A DNA stretch of 24,717 nucleotides, taken from assembly GCA_910577165.1 (NCBI GenBank), contig CAJTLX010000048.1:1-24717 (forward strand), written 5' to 3'. The position numbers and the translations under genes are program-made. The DNA is from an uncultured Lachnospiraceae bacterium (lineage in GTDB: Bacteria; Bacillota; Clostridia; Lachnospirales; Lachnospiraceae). How positions within the stretch are numbered: the stretch's first letter is position 1; every line of letters begins with the position of its first letter. This document shows positions 1 to 5,205 of the stretch, in pieces. Under the pieces are notes generated by a model. The model saw only the letters and a program-made list of their open reading frames with translations. It did not search any database and was not told where the DNA came from.

Positions 1-134
1 GTTTCTCTTCCGATCCTTGTGATATGCCCTGCAATAATCTCTGTGATAAAGCCATTGACGATATACAGTTTCTCACAAAATCCAAGAGATAGCTTGTCCA
101 TGGTGTCCATAGATTCCTGCTGAACAATTCTCAT
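1..134 (-). CDS. Hypothetical protein, N-terminal part only
   Basis: Reading leftwards from an ATG at 134, the frame is open to the window edge and encodes MRIVQQESMDTMDKLSLGFC and about 24 further residues. A perfect ribosome binding site, GGAGGAAAGGCA, stands directly before the ATG. I do not recognise a domain in the 44 visible residues. The upstream frame ends in an ATGA overlap with this start, as expected for coupled genes in a compact phage-type operon. The start is well supported. Length and function cannot be judged because the gene leaves the window. Confidence 0.6.
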   Translation of the reverse strand, partial: MRIVQQESMDTMDKLSLGFCEKLYIVNGFITEIIAGHITRIGRE

Positions 135-256
135 TGCCTTTCCTCCATTCTTATTTTTATTTGTTTCCCATTCTCCGCCATCTGCTCTAAAAAATCCAGA
201 ATCAGCACTTGCCTAAAACGCAGACAAGTTGGAATCTATTCCCGCCATTCCTTCAT
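131..256 (-). pseudogene. Small ORF broken by an in-frame amber codon
   Basis: A frame starting with ATG at 256 reads MKEWRE, then TAG, then 34 further sense codons (IPTCLRFRQVLILDFLEQMA and on), then TGA. The TGA overlaps the ATG of the next gene as ATGA. That overlap and the amphipathic sequence after the TAG suggest the tail of a real, translationally coupled small gene. There is no good ribosome binding site before the ATG. Alternatives are a start at an internal GTG, or simply non-coding sequence. This is a tentative call. Confidence 0.25.
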
Positions 257-277
257 TTTTTCGGTGATGGTTTGTCT

Positions 278-538
278 TTAGTACCTTAAATGATTCACAA
301 TATCGCGAATCATTGCCATTCCTGAATCATATGCAACATTGATTTTCTGACTTCTACTTTCAAAAACTGCTATGACAATCTCATCTTTGCGCCCAAAATC
401 CAACGAACGTAGATCAGCGCATCCACGGGTTTTTTGTAGAACCTCACAAAGTAAGCAGCATATTGTTTCTTTATCTTCTAAATCAGAAACTTGCGGGATA
501 CTACTTTCTTCTATATCCTGTTTTATCTCTTGTATCAT
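278..538 (-). CDS. Hypothetical small protein (86 aa)
   Basis: An 86-residue frame with an acidic N-terminus (MIQEIKQDIEESS), a CCLLC cluster and a C-terminal half that reads like a small folded domain (DEIVIAVFESRSQKINVAYD). I do not recognise the family. It overlaps the end of the upstream gene (501-773) by 38 bases in another frame, which is common in phage operons. An AAGAGG sits directly against the ATG, too close for an ideal ribosome binding site, so translation may be coupled to the upstream gene or begin elsewhere. A + strand frame over the same bases has no ribosome binding site and is regarded as a shadow. Confidence 0.45.
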   Translation of the reverse strand: MIQEIKQDIEESSIPQVSDLEDKETICCLLCEVLQKTRGCADLRSLDFGRKDEIVIAVFESRSQKINVAYDSGMAMIRDIVNHLRY

Positions 539-773
539 CCTCTTTACTTGCTGAAACTTTGGTAGGAGAAGAAACCTCTTTGATGATCATTTCCTGCCAG
601 ATTCGCCCATCCTCCCAGTAGATATGTATCCAGCCTCCCTGTAAGGTGATCTTAAAGTTCATATTACTCAGCCGCTCTACCTGATATCCTTCAGAAATAT
701 ACGCCTCTACCATCTTCCCGATTGCCTCTGGGACGGTGTGGACATCCTCATGGACTCTTAATAGCGTTCTCAT
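501..773 (-). CDS. Hypothetical small phage-type protein (90 aa)
   Basis: The frame opens at 806, but the ATG at 773 (MRTLLRVHEDVHTVPEAIGK) has AAGAGGTG five bases upstream and is the better start. The N-terminal half looks like a short helical domain (VPEAIGKMVEAYISEGYQVE). It is followed by beta-rich sequence (NFKITLQGGWIHIYWEDGR) and a charged, probably disordered tail. I do not recognise the family. It lies between two other small - strand genes in a tight operon that continues to the left edge. Confidence 0.55.
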   Translation of the reverse strand: MRTLLRVHEDVHTVPEAIGKMVEAYISEGYQVERLSNMNFKITLQGGWIHIYWEDGRIWQEMIIKEVSSPTKVSASKEDDTRDKTGYRRK

Positions 774-817
774 TGCTACACCTCTTTTCTTCAATAGCTT
801 GTCCATCTGCTGCCTTT

Positions 818-994
818 TCAGGCAGTTGGTTCCTCCACTTCGTCCACTGGCACATAGCCAATTGCACGCATGGCTTTATCGTTGAGCTTCACTAGGGTTT
901 CTCTTCGCTTATCTGCTGGCAGACTGTCCAGTAAAACATATTTCCCATCGATTTTCACCCATAAACTTACCGTAATCTCTTTCGCTTTCCTCAA
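818..994 (-). CDS. Hypothetical small protein (58 aa), TTG start preferred
   Basis: The frame is open from a GTG at 1003, but an ideal GGAGGTGAG stands six bases before a TTG at 994, and the GTG lies inside that site. The TTG is therefore the likely start. The protein begins LRKAKEITVSLWVKIDGKYV and ends in an acidic tail. It reads like a short beta-sheet domain followed by a helix (PADKRRETLVKLNDKAMRAI). I do not recognise a family. It is the first gene of the leftward small-gene run. Its promoter is not clear; the XRE gene at 1223 diverges from it. Confidence 0.5.
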   Translation of the reverse strand: MRKAKEITVSLWVKIDGKYVLLDSLPADKRRETLVKLNDKAMRAIGYVPVDEVEEPTA

Positions 995-1094
995 TTTACT
1001 CACCTCCTCCCATTCATCGTATGTGCTGCGGATTGTCCAGTATACCGTCCACCCTATATCCTCACACAGTATCTATTTCTTTTGCCATTAACAT

Positions 1095-1148
1095 TTGCTT
1101 TTTCCTCCCAAGTTGTGGTAAAATAAACTAAGTTTAAATTCTTAAACT
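1095..1148 (+). promoter_or_regulatory. Promoter and overlapping palindromic operator for the XRE gene at 1223
   Basis: TTGCTT (1095-1100) and TAAAAT (1119-1124) are spaced 18 bp, with an extended -10 TG. Three TAAACT half-sites follow immediately: TAAACT at 1124-1129, its inverted copy AGTTTA at 1131-1136, and TTAAACT at 1142-1148. They form two nested palindromes, including AGTTTAAATTCTTAAACT. The position over the -10 and start region suggests autorepression by the downstream XRE protein. The binding partner is inferred. Confidence 0.5.
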
Positions 1149-1222
1149 AACTACGGATTACTACGTCGTACATTATACCGACTTATCTCGTCGCTTTCAA
1201 GTATTTTTTAAGGAGGAATACC

Positions 1223-1687
1223 ATGCAATTTAATAAACGCTTAAATCTTATACGCAAACGTTCTAAAATTACACAAAAATCCGTTTCCACTTATCTTGGT
1301 GTAACTTTGCGCACTTACCAACGGTACGAAGAGGGTACTATTGAACCTCCATTATCGACAGTTTCTGCTATCGCAAAATACTTTGATATCCCTGTGGATT
1401 GCTTGCTTGGCAACGGTCTTTTTGCCAATTGGGAAGATATCCTCCTCCACAAAGACATTATTTTGTCTTCCCTAGTTGAGCTACTTCCCGCTATTCCGCA
1501 AATACTAAATTTGTCTAATCCTTCCGAAAAACAACTCGCACGCCTTTTACCCGCGCTCCTTGCAAAGGTTACTTTTACCGAAGATACTATTTCCCTTTAT
1601 CTTCTGAATTCTTCTGAATCGGAAATACCTGTCGAAGTACCCTTTGGTGAATGCCAAACAGATCTTCCAGTGCATCCCAGTGTTTGA
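1223..1687 (+). CDS. XRE-family (Cro/CI-type) transcriptional regulator
   Basis: The 154-residue protein has an N-terminal helix-turn-helix at about residues 6-60: LNLIRKRSKITQKSVSTYLG with the recognition-helix region VTLRTYQRYEEGTIEPPLST, then the typical FDIPVDCLLG end of the domain. The C-terminal 90 residues are not recognised and carry no S24 peptidase signature. AAGGAGG lies six bases before the ATG. It probably binds the TAAACT palindromes at 1124-1148 and acts as a repressor of the element. Its last 101 bases overlap, tail to tail, the end of another XRE gene on the opposite strand. Confidence 0.85.
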   Translation: MQFNKRLNLIRKRSKITQKSVSTYLGVTLRTYQRYEEGTIEPPLSTVSAIAKYFDIPVDCLLGNGLFANWEDILLHKDIILSSLVELLPAIPQILNLSNPSEKQLARLLPALLAKVTFTEDTISLYLLNSSESEIPVEVPFGECQTDLPVHPSV

Positions 1688-1817
1688 TCCTGCCTAAAAA
1701 TTGTGGTATATTGCTTTCTAACCTCTGGTAGCTTCGCAGGGTAACTCCAAGATATTTCGCCACTTCCTGCTGTGTCATGCCCGCCCTCTGGCGGGCTTCT
1801 TTCAGGTTCTTACGCAT
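1587..1817 (-). CDS. Small XRE-family DNA-binding protein (76 aa)
   Basis: From the ATG at 1817 the protein starts MRKNLKEARQRAGMTQQEVA and continues KYLGVTLRSYQRLE, a standard helix-turn-helix covering residues 1-60. The middle is slightly unusual (SNIPQFLGRIKHWDALEDLFGIHQR), replacing the usual Gly-Pro loop. It ends in a basic tail. The ATG follows the stop codon of the Rha gene by one base, so the two are an operon with coupled translation. Most of the 20 residues upstream of this ATG in the same frame belong to the rha-overlapping region and are unlikely to be translated. Its VTLRSYQR core is close to the VTLRTYQR of the opposing XRE protein, so the two may be related or bind related sites. 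Confidence 0.75.
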   Translation of the reverse strand: MRKNLKEARQRAGMTQQEVAKYLGVTLRSYQRLESNIPQFLGRIKHWDALEDLFGIHQRVLRQVFPIQKNSEDKGK

Positions 1818-1818
1818 T

Positions 1819-2340
1819 TCACTCTCTTTCTCTGTCAATGAAATCAGAAAAATCCATCTGATTATACTCTGGCACATTCACAAAATCCTCTGAAAGCTGA
1901 ATCCCGAACTGTTCCGATACCCTCTTGAAATTCGCCGCAATCTTATATGGTGCAAGGTTCTGCCGAACGGCGATCCTATCCATTGCCTTCAAATAACTCG
2001 CGACTTCACCAACTGGGATTTCTACCGGATTCATTTTCTCCTGCTGCTGTTCCATCTCGTGGAAACGGTTAATGTACCGGGCAGTGAACTCTGTGCCTTT
2101 CTGCCCCGTCAGCTTATGAGCGATGAACTCACAACCTTTCTTCGTTACCATGAAGCAAGGACGGCTCTCCCCTTTTCCGTCGATATAGGTGCTTTCTGTG
2201 AAGAAATCAACCAAGCCAATTTTGGCTTCGTTAAGTTGCTCTGAATATCTTCGGATATCTTTTAAAAGCTTGCTATGCTCTTTTTCTACCATCTGCGCTA
2301 CTTCCATAGAAGTAATTGTTGTCTTTACTAAATCTCTCAT
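1819..2340 (-). CDS. Rha-family phage regulatory protein
   Basis: The 173-residue protein matches the Rha family (pRha) found in temperate phages and defined from phi80 and P22. Hallmarks are the N-terminal MRDLVKTTITSMEVAQMVEK with KEHSKLLKDIRRY, the FFTESTYIDGKGESRPCFMV segment, and TKKGCEFIAHKLTGQKGTEF followed by ARYINRFHEME. The last 70 residues are a different, less conserved tail. In known phages Rha proteins affect lytic growth and host-dependent regulation; the exact job here is unknown. AGAGAGG precedes the ATG. The gene leads a two-gene operon with the small XRE regulator and diverges from the repeated promoter module at 2377-2475. Confidence 0.88.
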   Translation of the reverse strand: MRDLVKTTITSMEVAQMVEKEHSKLLKDIRRYSEQLNEAKIGLVDFFTESTYIDGKGESRPCFMVTKKGCEFIAHKLTGQKGTEFTARYINRFHEMEQQQEKMNPVEIPVGEVASYLKAMDRIAVRQNLAPYKIAANFKRVSEQFGIQLSEDFVNVPEYNQMDFSDFIDRERE

Positions 2341-2376
2341 TTCTTCCTCTCTTTCTTTACAATTTTGCTATCCCCC

Positions 2377-2475
2377 CTATACTTTTTCATTGGTACATTC
2401 TGTTTCACTTTGAAGTGCGTATATTCCACTATCTCTTGTAATGCCCTGCTTCTCTTGTTACAATGTACTCACAGG
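2377..2475. repeat. Promoter module, copy 1 of 2
   Basis: About 99 bp that align, with a few small indels, to 5206-5308. Shared blocks include CTATA, then a T-run, ATTGGTACATT, CTTT near the middle, CCACTA.CTCTTGTAAT, TTGTTACAAT or CTGTTACAAT, and TACTCA.AGG. Each copy lies between a - strand gene and a + strand gene of unknown function. The conserved GGTACATT block upstream of the promoter may bind a shared regulator. Confidence 0.7.
2436..2464 (+). promoter_or_regulatory. Sigma-A-type promoter inside module copy 1
   Basis: TTGTAA (2436-2441) and TACAAT (2459-2464) are separated by 17 bp. The same two hexamers also form an inverted repeat, TTGTAA with TTACAA, so a dimeric regulator could cover the promoter. 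It drives the small gene at 2516. Confidence 0.7.
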
Positions 2476-2515
2476 CTCTGCCAAGCCGAGTATGGAGAAA
2501 GGAGATTACACCTTT

Positions 2516-2722
2516 ATGAATATTTCCAAGATAATTAGTGATTCTCTTGAAAAGTCCATGAAAGAAGTAGCTAGTGGAAAATTCGATGATTATGGTATTG
2601 ATGAACAATCGGATGAACTTGGTATGCAAGATGCCATGTTAATCAATTACACCAATATTCTTTTAGCAACTTATCACAAAGAACTCACTCAAGAACTTTC
2701 TAAGCATGGTATAAAGCTTTGA
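2516..2722 (+). CDS. Hypothetical small acidic protein (68 aa)
   Basis: The ATG at 2516 follows GGAGAAAGGAG by about 11 bases and is preferred to an earlier in-frame ATG at 2441, which lies inside the promoter. The protein begins MNISKIISDSLEKSMKEVAS and is helical and acidic, with no membrane segment or recognised motif. It is expressed from the promoter at 2436-2464, whose whole upstream module is repeated before the unrelated gene at 5390. The two genes may therefore be co-regulated. Its 3' end overlaps the end of the opposing gene 2700-3017 by 23 bases. Confidence 0.6.
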   Translation: MNISKIISDSLEKSMKEVASGKFDDYGIDEQSDELGMQDAMLINYTNILLATYHKELTQELSKHGIKL

Positions 2723-3017
2723 TCCGCTCTGCTGCCATTAGAAAAGCTCTCTTAGAACAAGACGGCTTACCGCTTGGGGCTGTCTTGTTCGTATGGCAAT
2801 GAATGTTCGTCCCCCTTTCAATCTCATCGGGAGTACTGTTCGGTGATTGATTCTGCTCTTGAAAAGGTTCAGGAGTATGAAAAATTGAATCAACAGCGTT
2901 GTCAACATTGTTCGCCAGAGAAATAGCGATATCTTCCAAGGACTGCCTTTGAACCTTCCGTTCAAGGACGGTGATTCTTTTCTCTAACTTGCGCCATCTT
3001 TTCTTTGAAATCCACAT
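2700..3017 (-). CDS. Hypothetical protein with N-terminal basic coiled coil (105 aa)
   Basis: The frame opens at 3101, but the ATG at 3017 has GAAGGTG seven bases upstream and is the likely start. Residues 1-25 (MWISKKRWRKLEKRITVLER) are very basic and predicted helical or coiled coil. The middle is Asn/Gln-rich and probably disordered (EPFQEQNQSPNSTPDEIERG). The C-terminus returns to a basic helix (KRAFLMAAERIKALYHA). Phage-encoded small proteins of this build are common, but I do not recognise this one. It sits in a - strand run with the genes at 3055, 3271 and 3425. Confidence 0.5.
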   Translation of the reverse strand: MWISKKRWRKLEKRITVLERKVQRQSLEDIAISLANNVDNAVDSIFHTPEPFQEQNQSPNSTPDEIERGTNIHCHTNKTAPSGKPSCSKRAFLMAAERIKALYHA

Positions 3018-3054
3018 CTTTTTCACCTTCTTTCTATGGTACATTCTATAATTG

Positions 3055-3246
3055 CTATAAGACAATTTTCTTTCCCTGTAATGTTTCTTTGCAGTTATCA
3101 ATTATTTGAGCATATGCTTCGAAAAAACGGGCTTCCTCTGGAAGTTCGTTTTCGATTGCTTGTAAAGCCTTCAAACACGCTTTCTCAATTACGCAATTAC
3201 TCAGAACATATCCATTGGAGAACTTTATTGATCCAAGTGGTTCCAT
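3055..3246 (-). CDS. Hypothetical small protein (63 aa)
   Basis: A 63-residue frame, MEPLGSIKFSNGYVLSNCVI and onward, ending GKKIVL. AAAGGGGGTGATTGG stands directly before the ATG, an excellent ribosome binding site. The protein looks like a short beta-hairpin followed by two helices, rich in Glu and Cys/Ala. No family is recognised. It lies 24 bases downstream of the gene ending at 3271 and 37 bases upstream of the ATG at 3017, consistent with one leftward operon starting at the RHH promoter near 3656-3684. Confidence 0.6.
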   Translation of the reverse strand: MEPLGSIKFSNGYVLSNCVIEKACLKALQAIENELPEEARFFEAYAQIIDNCKETLQGKKIVL

Positions 3247-3270
3247 CCAATCACCCCCTTTCCTACACCA

Positions 3271-3459
3271 CTATTTCACTGCTTCTGTTTCCGCCGCTTC
3301 CGCCTCCGCTTCTCTCTCCCTCCGCTGTTTGCTCATGAGTAAAATCCTCATTACATTTTCGTAAACGTCCACGGGCATTGTAACGGTACTCATGTCCTCC
3401 ACGATGCGACCATCCTTCATGATGTTAATTATTTTTATGGGTGGCTTTTCTTTCTTCAT
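3271..3459 (-). CDS. Hypothetical small protein (62 aa), overlaps the RHH gene
   Basis: The ATG at 3459 follows AAAGGAGG by about six bases and starts MKKEKPPIKIINIMKDGRIV. A longer frame from 3498 would run over the RHH gene without a ribosome binding site. The N-terminal half looks like a small beta-rich domain, and the last 20 residues are an alternating Arg/Glu/Ala helix (REREAEAEAAETEAVK). No family is recognised. The start lies 35 bases inside the upstream RHH gene, a coupled arrangement that is echoed at 4064-4067. Confidence 0.55.
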   Translation of the reverse strand: MKKEKPPIKIINIMKDGRIVEDMSTVTMPVDVYENVMRILLMSKQRREREAEAEAAETEAVK

Positions 3460-3613
3460 GGTTTGCCTCCTTTCTTTCCTCCTGCTTTCTGCTATCAACC
3501 CACTCCCACAATATCTGGCGAATCAGTCCGCATAATGTTTGCCCGCGCTGATCTGCTACAGATTTAAGCGTATTTCTTAGTTCCTCTGTCATGCTGATTA
3601 AAAAACGAACCAC
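3425..3613 (-). CDS. Ribbon-helix-helix (Arc/CopG-like) DNA-binding protein, GTG start
   Basis: The 62-residue protein starts at a GTG (3613) with AAAGGAGC about eight bases upstream. Residues 1-40, VVRFLISMTEELRNTLKSVA then DQRGQTLCGLIRQILWEWV, have the beta strand (RFLISM), helix A and helix B pattern of RHH dimers. The Gly between the helices and the (L/I)IRQIL helix-B motif are present. The C-terminal 20 residues are a charged tail. RHH proteins bind tandem half-sites through the paired strands. Three GATATC pairs spaced 11 bp lie in its promoter region and are the probable operator. It is transcribed divergently from a second RHH gene at 3767. Confidence 0.75.
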   Translation of the reverse strand: MVRFLISMTEELRNTLKSVADQRGQTLCGLIRQILWEWVDSRKQEERKEANHEERKATHKNN

Positions 3614-3641
3614 AAATTTTGCTCCTTTTAGAACTCTTTAT

Positions 3642-3739
3642 GATATCTATAAGATATCATATCGCATTTTCCTTTGAATGTCAATATCTTTTTGATATCT
3701 TTTTGCGTACTTGAAATTTAGATATCTAAAGGATATAAT
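3642..3739. promoter_or_regulatory. Divergent promoters with three 11-bp-spaced GATATC operator pairs
   Basis: On the - strand, TTGACA (3679-3684) and TATGAT (3656-3661) are 17 bp apart and drive the RHH gene at 3613. On the + strand, TTGAAA (3711-3716) and TATAAT (3734-3739) are 17 bp apart and drive the RHH gene at 3767. Three hexamer pairs lie here: GATATC 3642 and 3653; AATATC 3683 and GATATC 3694; GATATC 3721 and GATATA 3732. Within each pair the offset is exactly 11 bp, about one helical turn, as expected for adjacent RHH dimers. The pairs cover the -10 and -35 of the leftward promoter and the -10 of the rightward one. Confidence 0.8.
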
Positions 3740-3766
3740 ATTGATACCAGAAAAAGGAGGCTCATT

Positions 3767-3946
3767 ATGGCACAAGCAAATCCATACCCTTTAAGGGTTG
3801 ACAAACTTCTGATGGAAAAATTTAAGGTCGTTTCCGAAAATAACGGTCGTTCTGTTAATAAGGAAATCGAAATGCTCATGAAACAAGCAATACTTAAATA
3901 TGAACAAGAACATGGCTCTATTGAAGTTCCAAACCTCGCCGAATAA
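3767..3946 (+). CDS. Ribbon-helix-helix (Arc-like) DNA-binding protein (59 aa)
   Basis: AAAAAGGAGG lies seven bases before the ATG at 3767. The protein begins MAQANPYPLRVDKLLMEKFK and continues VVSENNGRSVNKEIEMLMKQAI. This is the Arc/Mnt pattern: strand PYPLRV, helix A LLMEKFKVVSENN, then GRSVNKEIEMLMKQAI as helix B. The last 15 residues are an acidic tail. The strong promoter at 3711-3739 carries operator pair 3 over its -10, so autoregulation or cross-regulation with the divergent RHH protein is likely. Its final 29 bases overlap the end of a third RHH gene on the other strand. Confidence 0.8.
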   Translation: MAQANPYPLRVDKLLMEKFKVVSENNGRSVNKEIEMLMKQAILKYEQEHGSIEVPNLAE

Positions 3947-4067
3947 TTCTAATCACCGTTTCATTAAAGCTGTCGCCTCTCCGATTCGCCTCCCGCTGCA
4001 ACTCTTCTTTCAATTCCGCAGGGAGGCGGATTGTTGTCTGCTCCCGTTCACTCTTTTCTTTTTTCAC
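3918..4067 (-). CDS. Third ribbon-helix-helix protein (49 aa), GTG start
   Basis: A GTG at 4067, with AAAGGGGG five bases upstream, opens a 49-codon frame. It reads VKKEKSEREQTTIRLPAELK then EELQREANRRGDSFNETVIR and IIRRGLELQ. TTIRLP is the strand, ELKEELQREANRRG is helix A, and SFNETVIRIIRRGLE is helix B, so this is a clear Arc-like RHH domain filling nearly the whole protein. Its start overlaps the TGA of a decayed RHH fragment (GTGA), and its end overlaps the RHH gene at 3767-3946. A 194-codon + strand frame over this stretch is a shadow. Confidence 0.75.
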   Translation of the reverse strand: MKKEKSEREQTTIRLPAELKEELQREANRRGDSFNETVIRIIRRGLELQ

Positions 4068-4147
4068 ATTTCCCCCTTTCCTTTATTGCTTTCCCTGTTG
4101 GTCTGCTGTCTTTCATTAACCCATTCCCACAAAAGCTGCAAGACTTC
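4064..4147 (-). pseudogene. C-terminal remnant of a fourth RHH gene
   Basis: Between a TAG (4148-4150) and a TGA (4064-4066) this frame reads EVLQLLWEWVNERQQTNRES and ends NKGKGEM. It resembles the end of the intact RHH protein at 3425-3613 (LIRQILWEWVDSRKQEERKE), with the LLWEWV/ILWEWV block shared. The strand, helix A and start codon are missing, so this is a truncated paralogue. The GTGA overlap with the next gene copies the coupled layout at 3425-3459, as if the locus once duplicated and then lost one N-terminus. Confidence 0.6.
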
Positions 4148-4165
4148 CTACAATTCTTTTTATTC

Positions 4166-4381
4166 TTATACTTCAATTAAATTGGATTTATCAGGCACAA
4201 AAATAAAATCCATGGGAATCCCTGATAACTCACTCATTTTTCGTAACTGCGATAGCGAAGGTTCTGTGTTTCCTTTTTCCCAATTAACCACTGTAGTTGG
4301 CGAAACCCCAAGTATTTTTGCCCATTCTTTCTGCTTCATCTTTGCGTTTACCCTTACCGCTTCTAATGAGATCCTTGGCAT
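4166..4381 (-). CDS. Small XRE-family (Cro-like) regulator (71 aa)
   Basis: The ATG at 4381 has AAAGGAGTGG nine bases upstream; the longer frame up to 4573 runs through the promoter region and is not used. The protein starts MPRISLEAVRVNAKMKQKEW and continues AKILGVSPTTVVNWEKGNTE, then PSLSQLRKMSELSGIPMDFI. It is a helix-turn-helix over nearly its full length with a short tail. It diverges from the larger XRE repressor at 4527 across shared operators, the classical Cro/CI layout. In that layout this short protein would favour the lytic or excised state. The role is inferred from size and position. Confidence 0.8.
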   Translation of the reverse strand: MPRISLEAVRVNAKMKQKEWAKILGVSPTTVVNWEKGNTEPSLSQLRKMSELSGIPMDFIFVPDKSNLIEV

Positions 4382-4412
4382 TTGTACCACTCCTTTCTTG
4401 ATTTCTAAATCC

Positions 4413-4499
4413 ATTTTAATTGAATTTCTTTCGTTTGTCAAGCACAAATTCAATTTTTTTGAATTTAATATTGAATTTGTTTGAAATTCGGTATATAAT
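4413..4499. promoter_or_regulatory. Divergent promoters and TTGAATT operators of XRE switch 2
   Basis: Leftward promoter: TTGACA (4436-4441) and TAAAAT (4413-4418), 17 bp apart. Rightward promoter: TTGAAT (4471-4476) and TATAAT (4494-4499), 17 bp apart. Between and across them lie repeated TTGAATT/AATTCAA half-sites. CAAATTCAAT (4445-4454) and ATTGAATTTG (4470-4479) are exact inverted copies, and ATTCAA/TTGAAT nest inside around a T-run. This is a typical multi-site operator for two competing XRE proteins. Confidence 0.75.
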
Positions 4500-4526
4500 G
4501 ATAACCGGAAAGGAGGTATGCCAAGA

Positions 4527-4895
4527 ATGACAGATGATGAACAAAAAAAGATATTCGCAAAGAATCTGAACAAGTATATATCTCTTAATCAGAAACAACA
4601 AAAAGAAGTTGCTGACGATTTAGGGATAAACTCAACTACTCTGAATATGTGGTGCAATGGAAAATCAATGCCGAATGTTGGGAAAATACAGAAATTGGCT
4701 GATTATTTTCGGATAGGAAAGTCCGATTTAACCGACAAAAAAGAGGATTCTGATGTTGATATGGAATTTTCTGATGCAGTAATGAAAATTGCATTACACG
4801 ATAAACGATTCGCTCAAATAGTGATAGACTACAGCAAATTGCCAACAGATAAGAAAGATTTAATTTGTAATTTCTTTGAAAAGTTTATCTTATGA
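4527..4895 (+). CDS. XRE-family repressor (CI-like, no peptidase domain)
   Basis: Two ATGs are possible. The one at 4518 follows GGAGG by a single base, while 4527 is ten bases away and is preferred, giving 122 residues. Residues 1-70 hold the helix-turn-helix: KKIFAKNLNKYISLNQKQQK, EVADDLGINSTTLNMWCNGK, then SMPNVGKIQKLADYFRIGKS. The C-terminal 50 residues include a helical segment (DAVMKIALHDKRFAQIVIDY then LPTDKKDLICNFFEKF) common in Firmicute phage repressors. There is no catalytic Ser-Lys dyad, so self-cleavage as in LexA is not expected. It is followed by a good terminator. Confidence 0.85.
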   Translation: MTDDEQKKIFAKNLNKYISLNQKQQKEVADDLGINSTTLNMWCNGKSMPNVGKIQKLADYFRIGKSDLTDKKEDSDVDMEFSDAVMKIALHDKRFAQIVIDYSKLPTDKKDLICNFFEKFIL

Positions 4896-4900
4896 AGATC

Positions 4901-4928
4901 GCAGGGAGTCATTCGCTCCCTGCTTTTT
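4901..4928 (+). terminator. Rho-independent terminator of the XRE repressor
   Basis: GCAGGGAG (4901-4908) and CTCCCTGC (4916-4923) form an 8-bp perfect stem with a 7-base loop, followed by TTTTTC. It starts six bases after the repressor stop codon. The 3' arm also encodes the last codons of the opposing gene at 4909. Confidence 0.85.
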
Positions 4929-5049
4929 CTTCTTTGTAACCACCTTTGACAAATCCATAGATAAGCCGTAATATCTTTAGATTCTCGATTTTCTCCACCA
5001 TTTCAATAATTTTCTCCTTATAGAACTTCTTTTCGTTAGAATTTTCCAT
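4909..5049 (-). CDS. Small conserved-type helical protein (46 aa)
   Basis: The ATG at 5049 has GTGGAGG about 11 bases upstream. The protein begins MENSNEKKFYKEKIIEMVEK, then IENLKILRLIYGFVKGGYKE and a short EKAGSE tail. Short proteins of this pattern (FYKEKI, MVEKIEN, IYGFVK) seem familiar to me from Firmicute prophages next to XRE repressors; this comes from memory, not from a search, and the function is unknown. The longer frame to 5145 has no ribosome binding site. Its last bases share the terminator hairpin of the convergent repressor gene. Confidence 0.6.
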   Translation of the reverse strand: MENSNEKKFYKEKIIEMVEKIENLKILRLIYGFVKGGYKEEKAGSE

Positions 5050-5205
5050 TATGTACCGTACCTCCACTTTAACAAAAGATTTGATCTCAAGATATCCACC
5101 TTCTCCTTCCAATCTGTAAAAACAAAACGGTTTTTTCCCGAACATCTTATCGATTTGAATTCTTCATTCATTATTTCCCCTTATCTTCGCAAATTTACTT
5201 TTTTA

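Noticed and set aside
3030..3060. A third copy of the repeated promoter module (TGGTACATTCT at 3037)
   Set aside because: Only about 11 bases match. The TTGTAA-N17-TACAAT part and the middle blocks are absent.
3900..4484. A 194-codon + strand open frame
   Set aside because: It has no ribosome binding site, reads as Ser/Phe/Leu-rich low-complexity sequence, and lies antisense to an RHH gene, its remnant and a Cro-like gene that all have proper starts.
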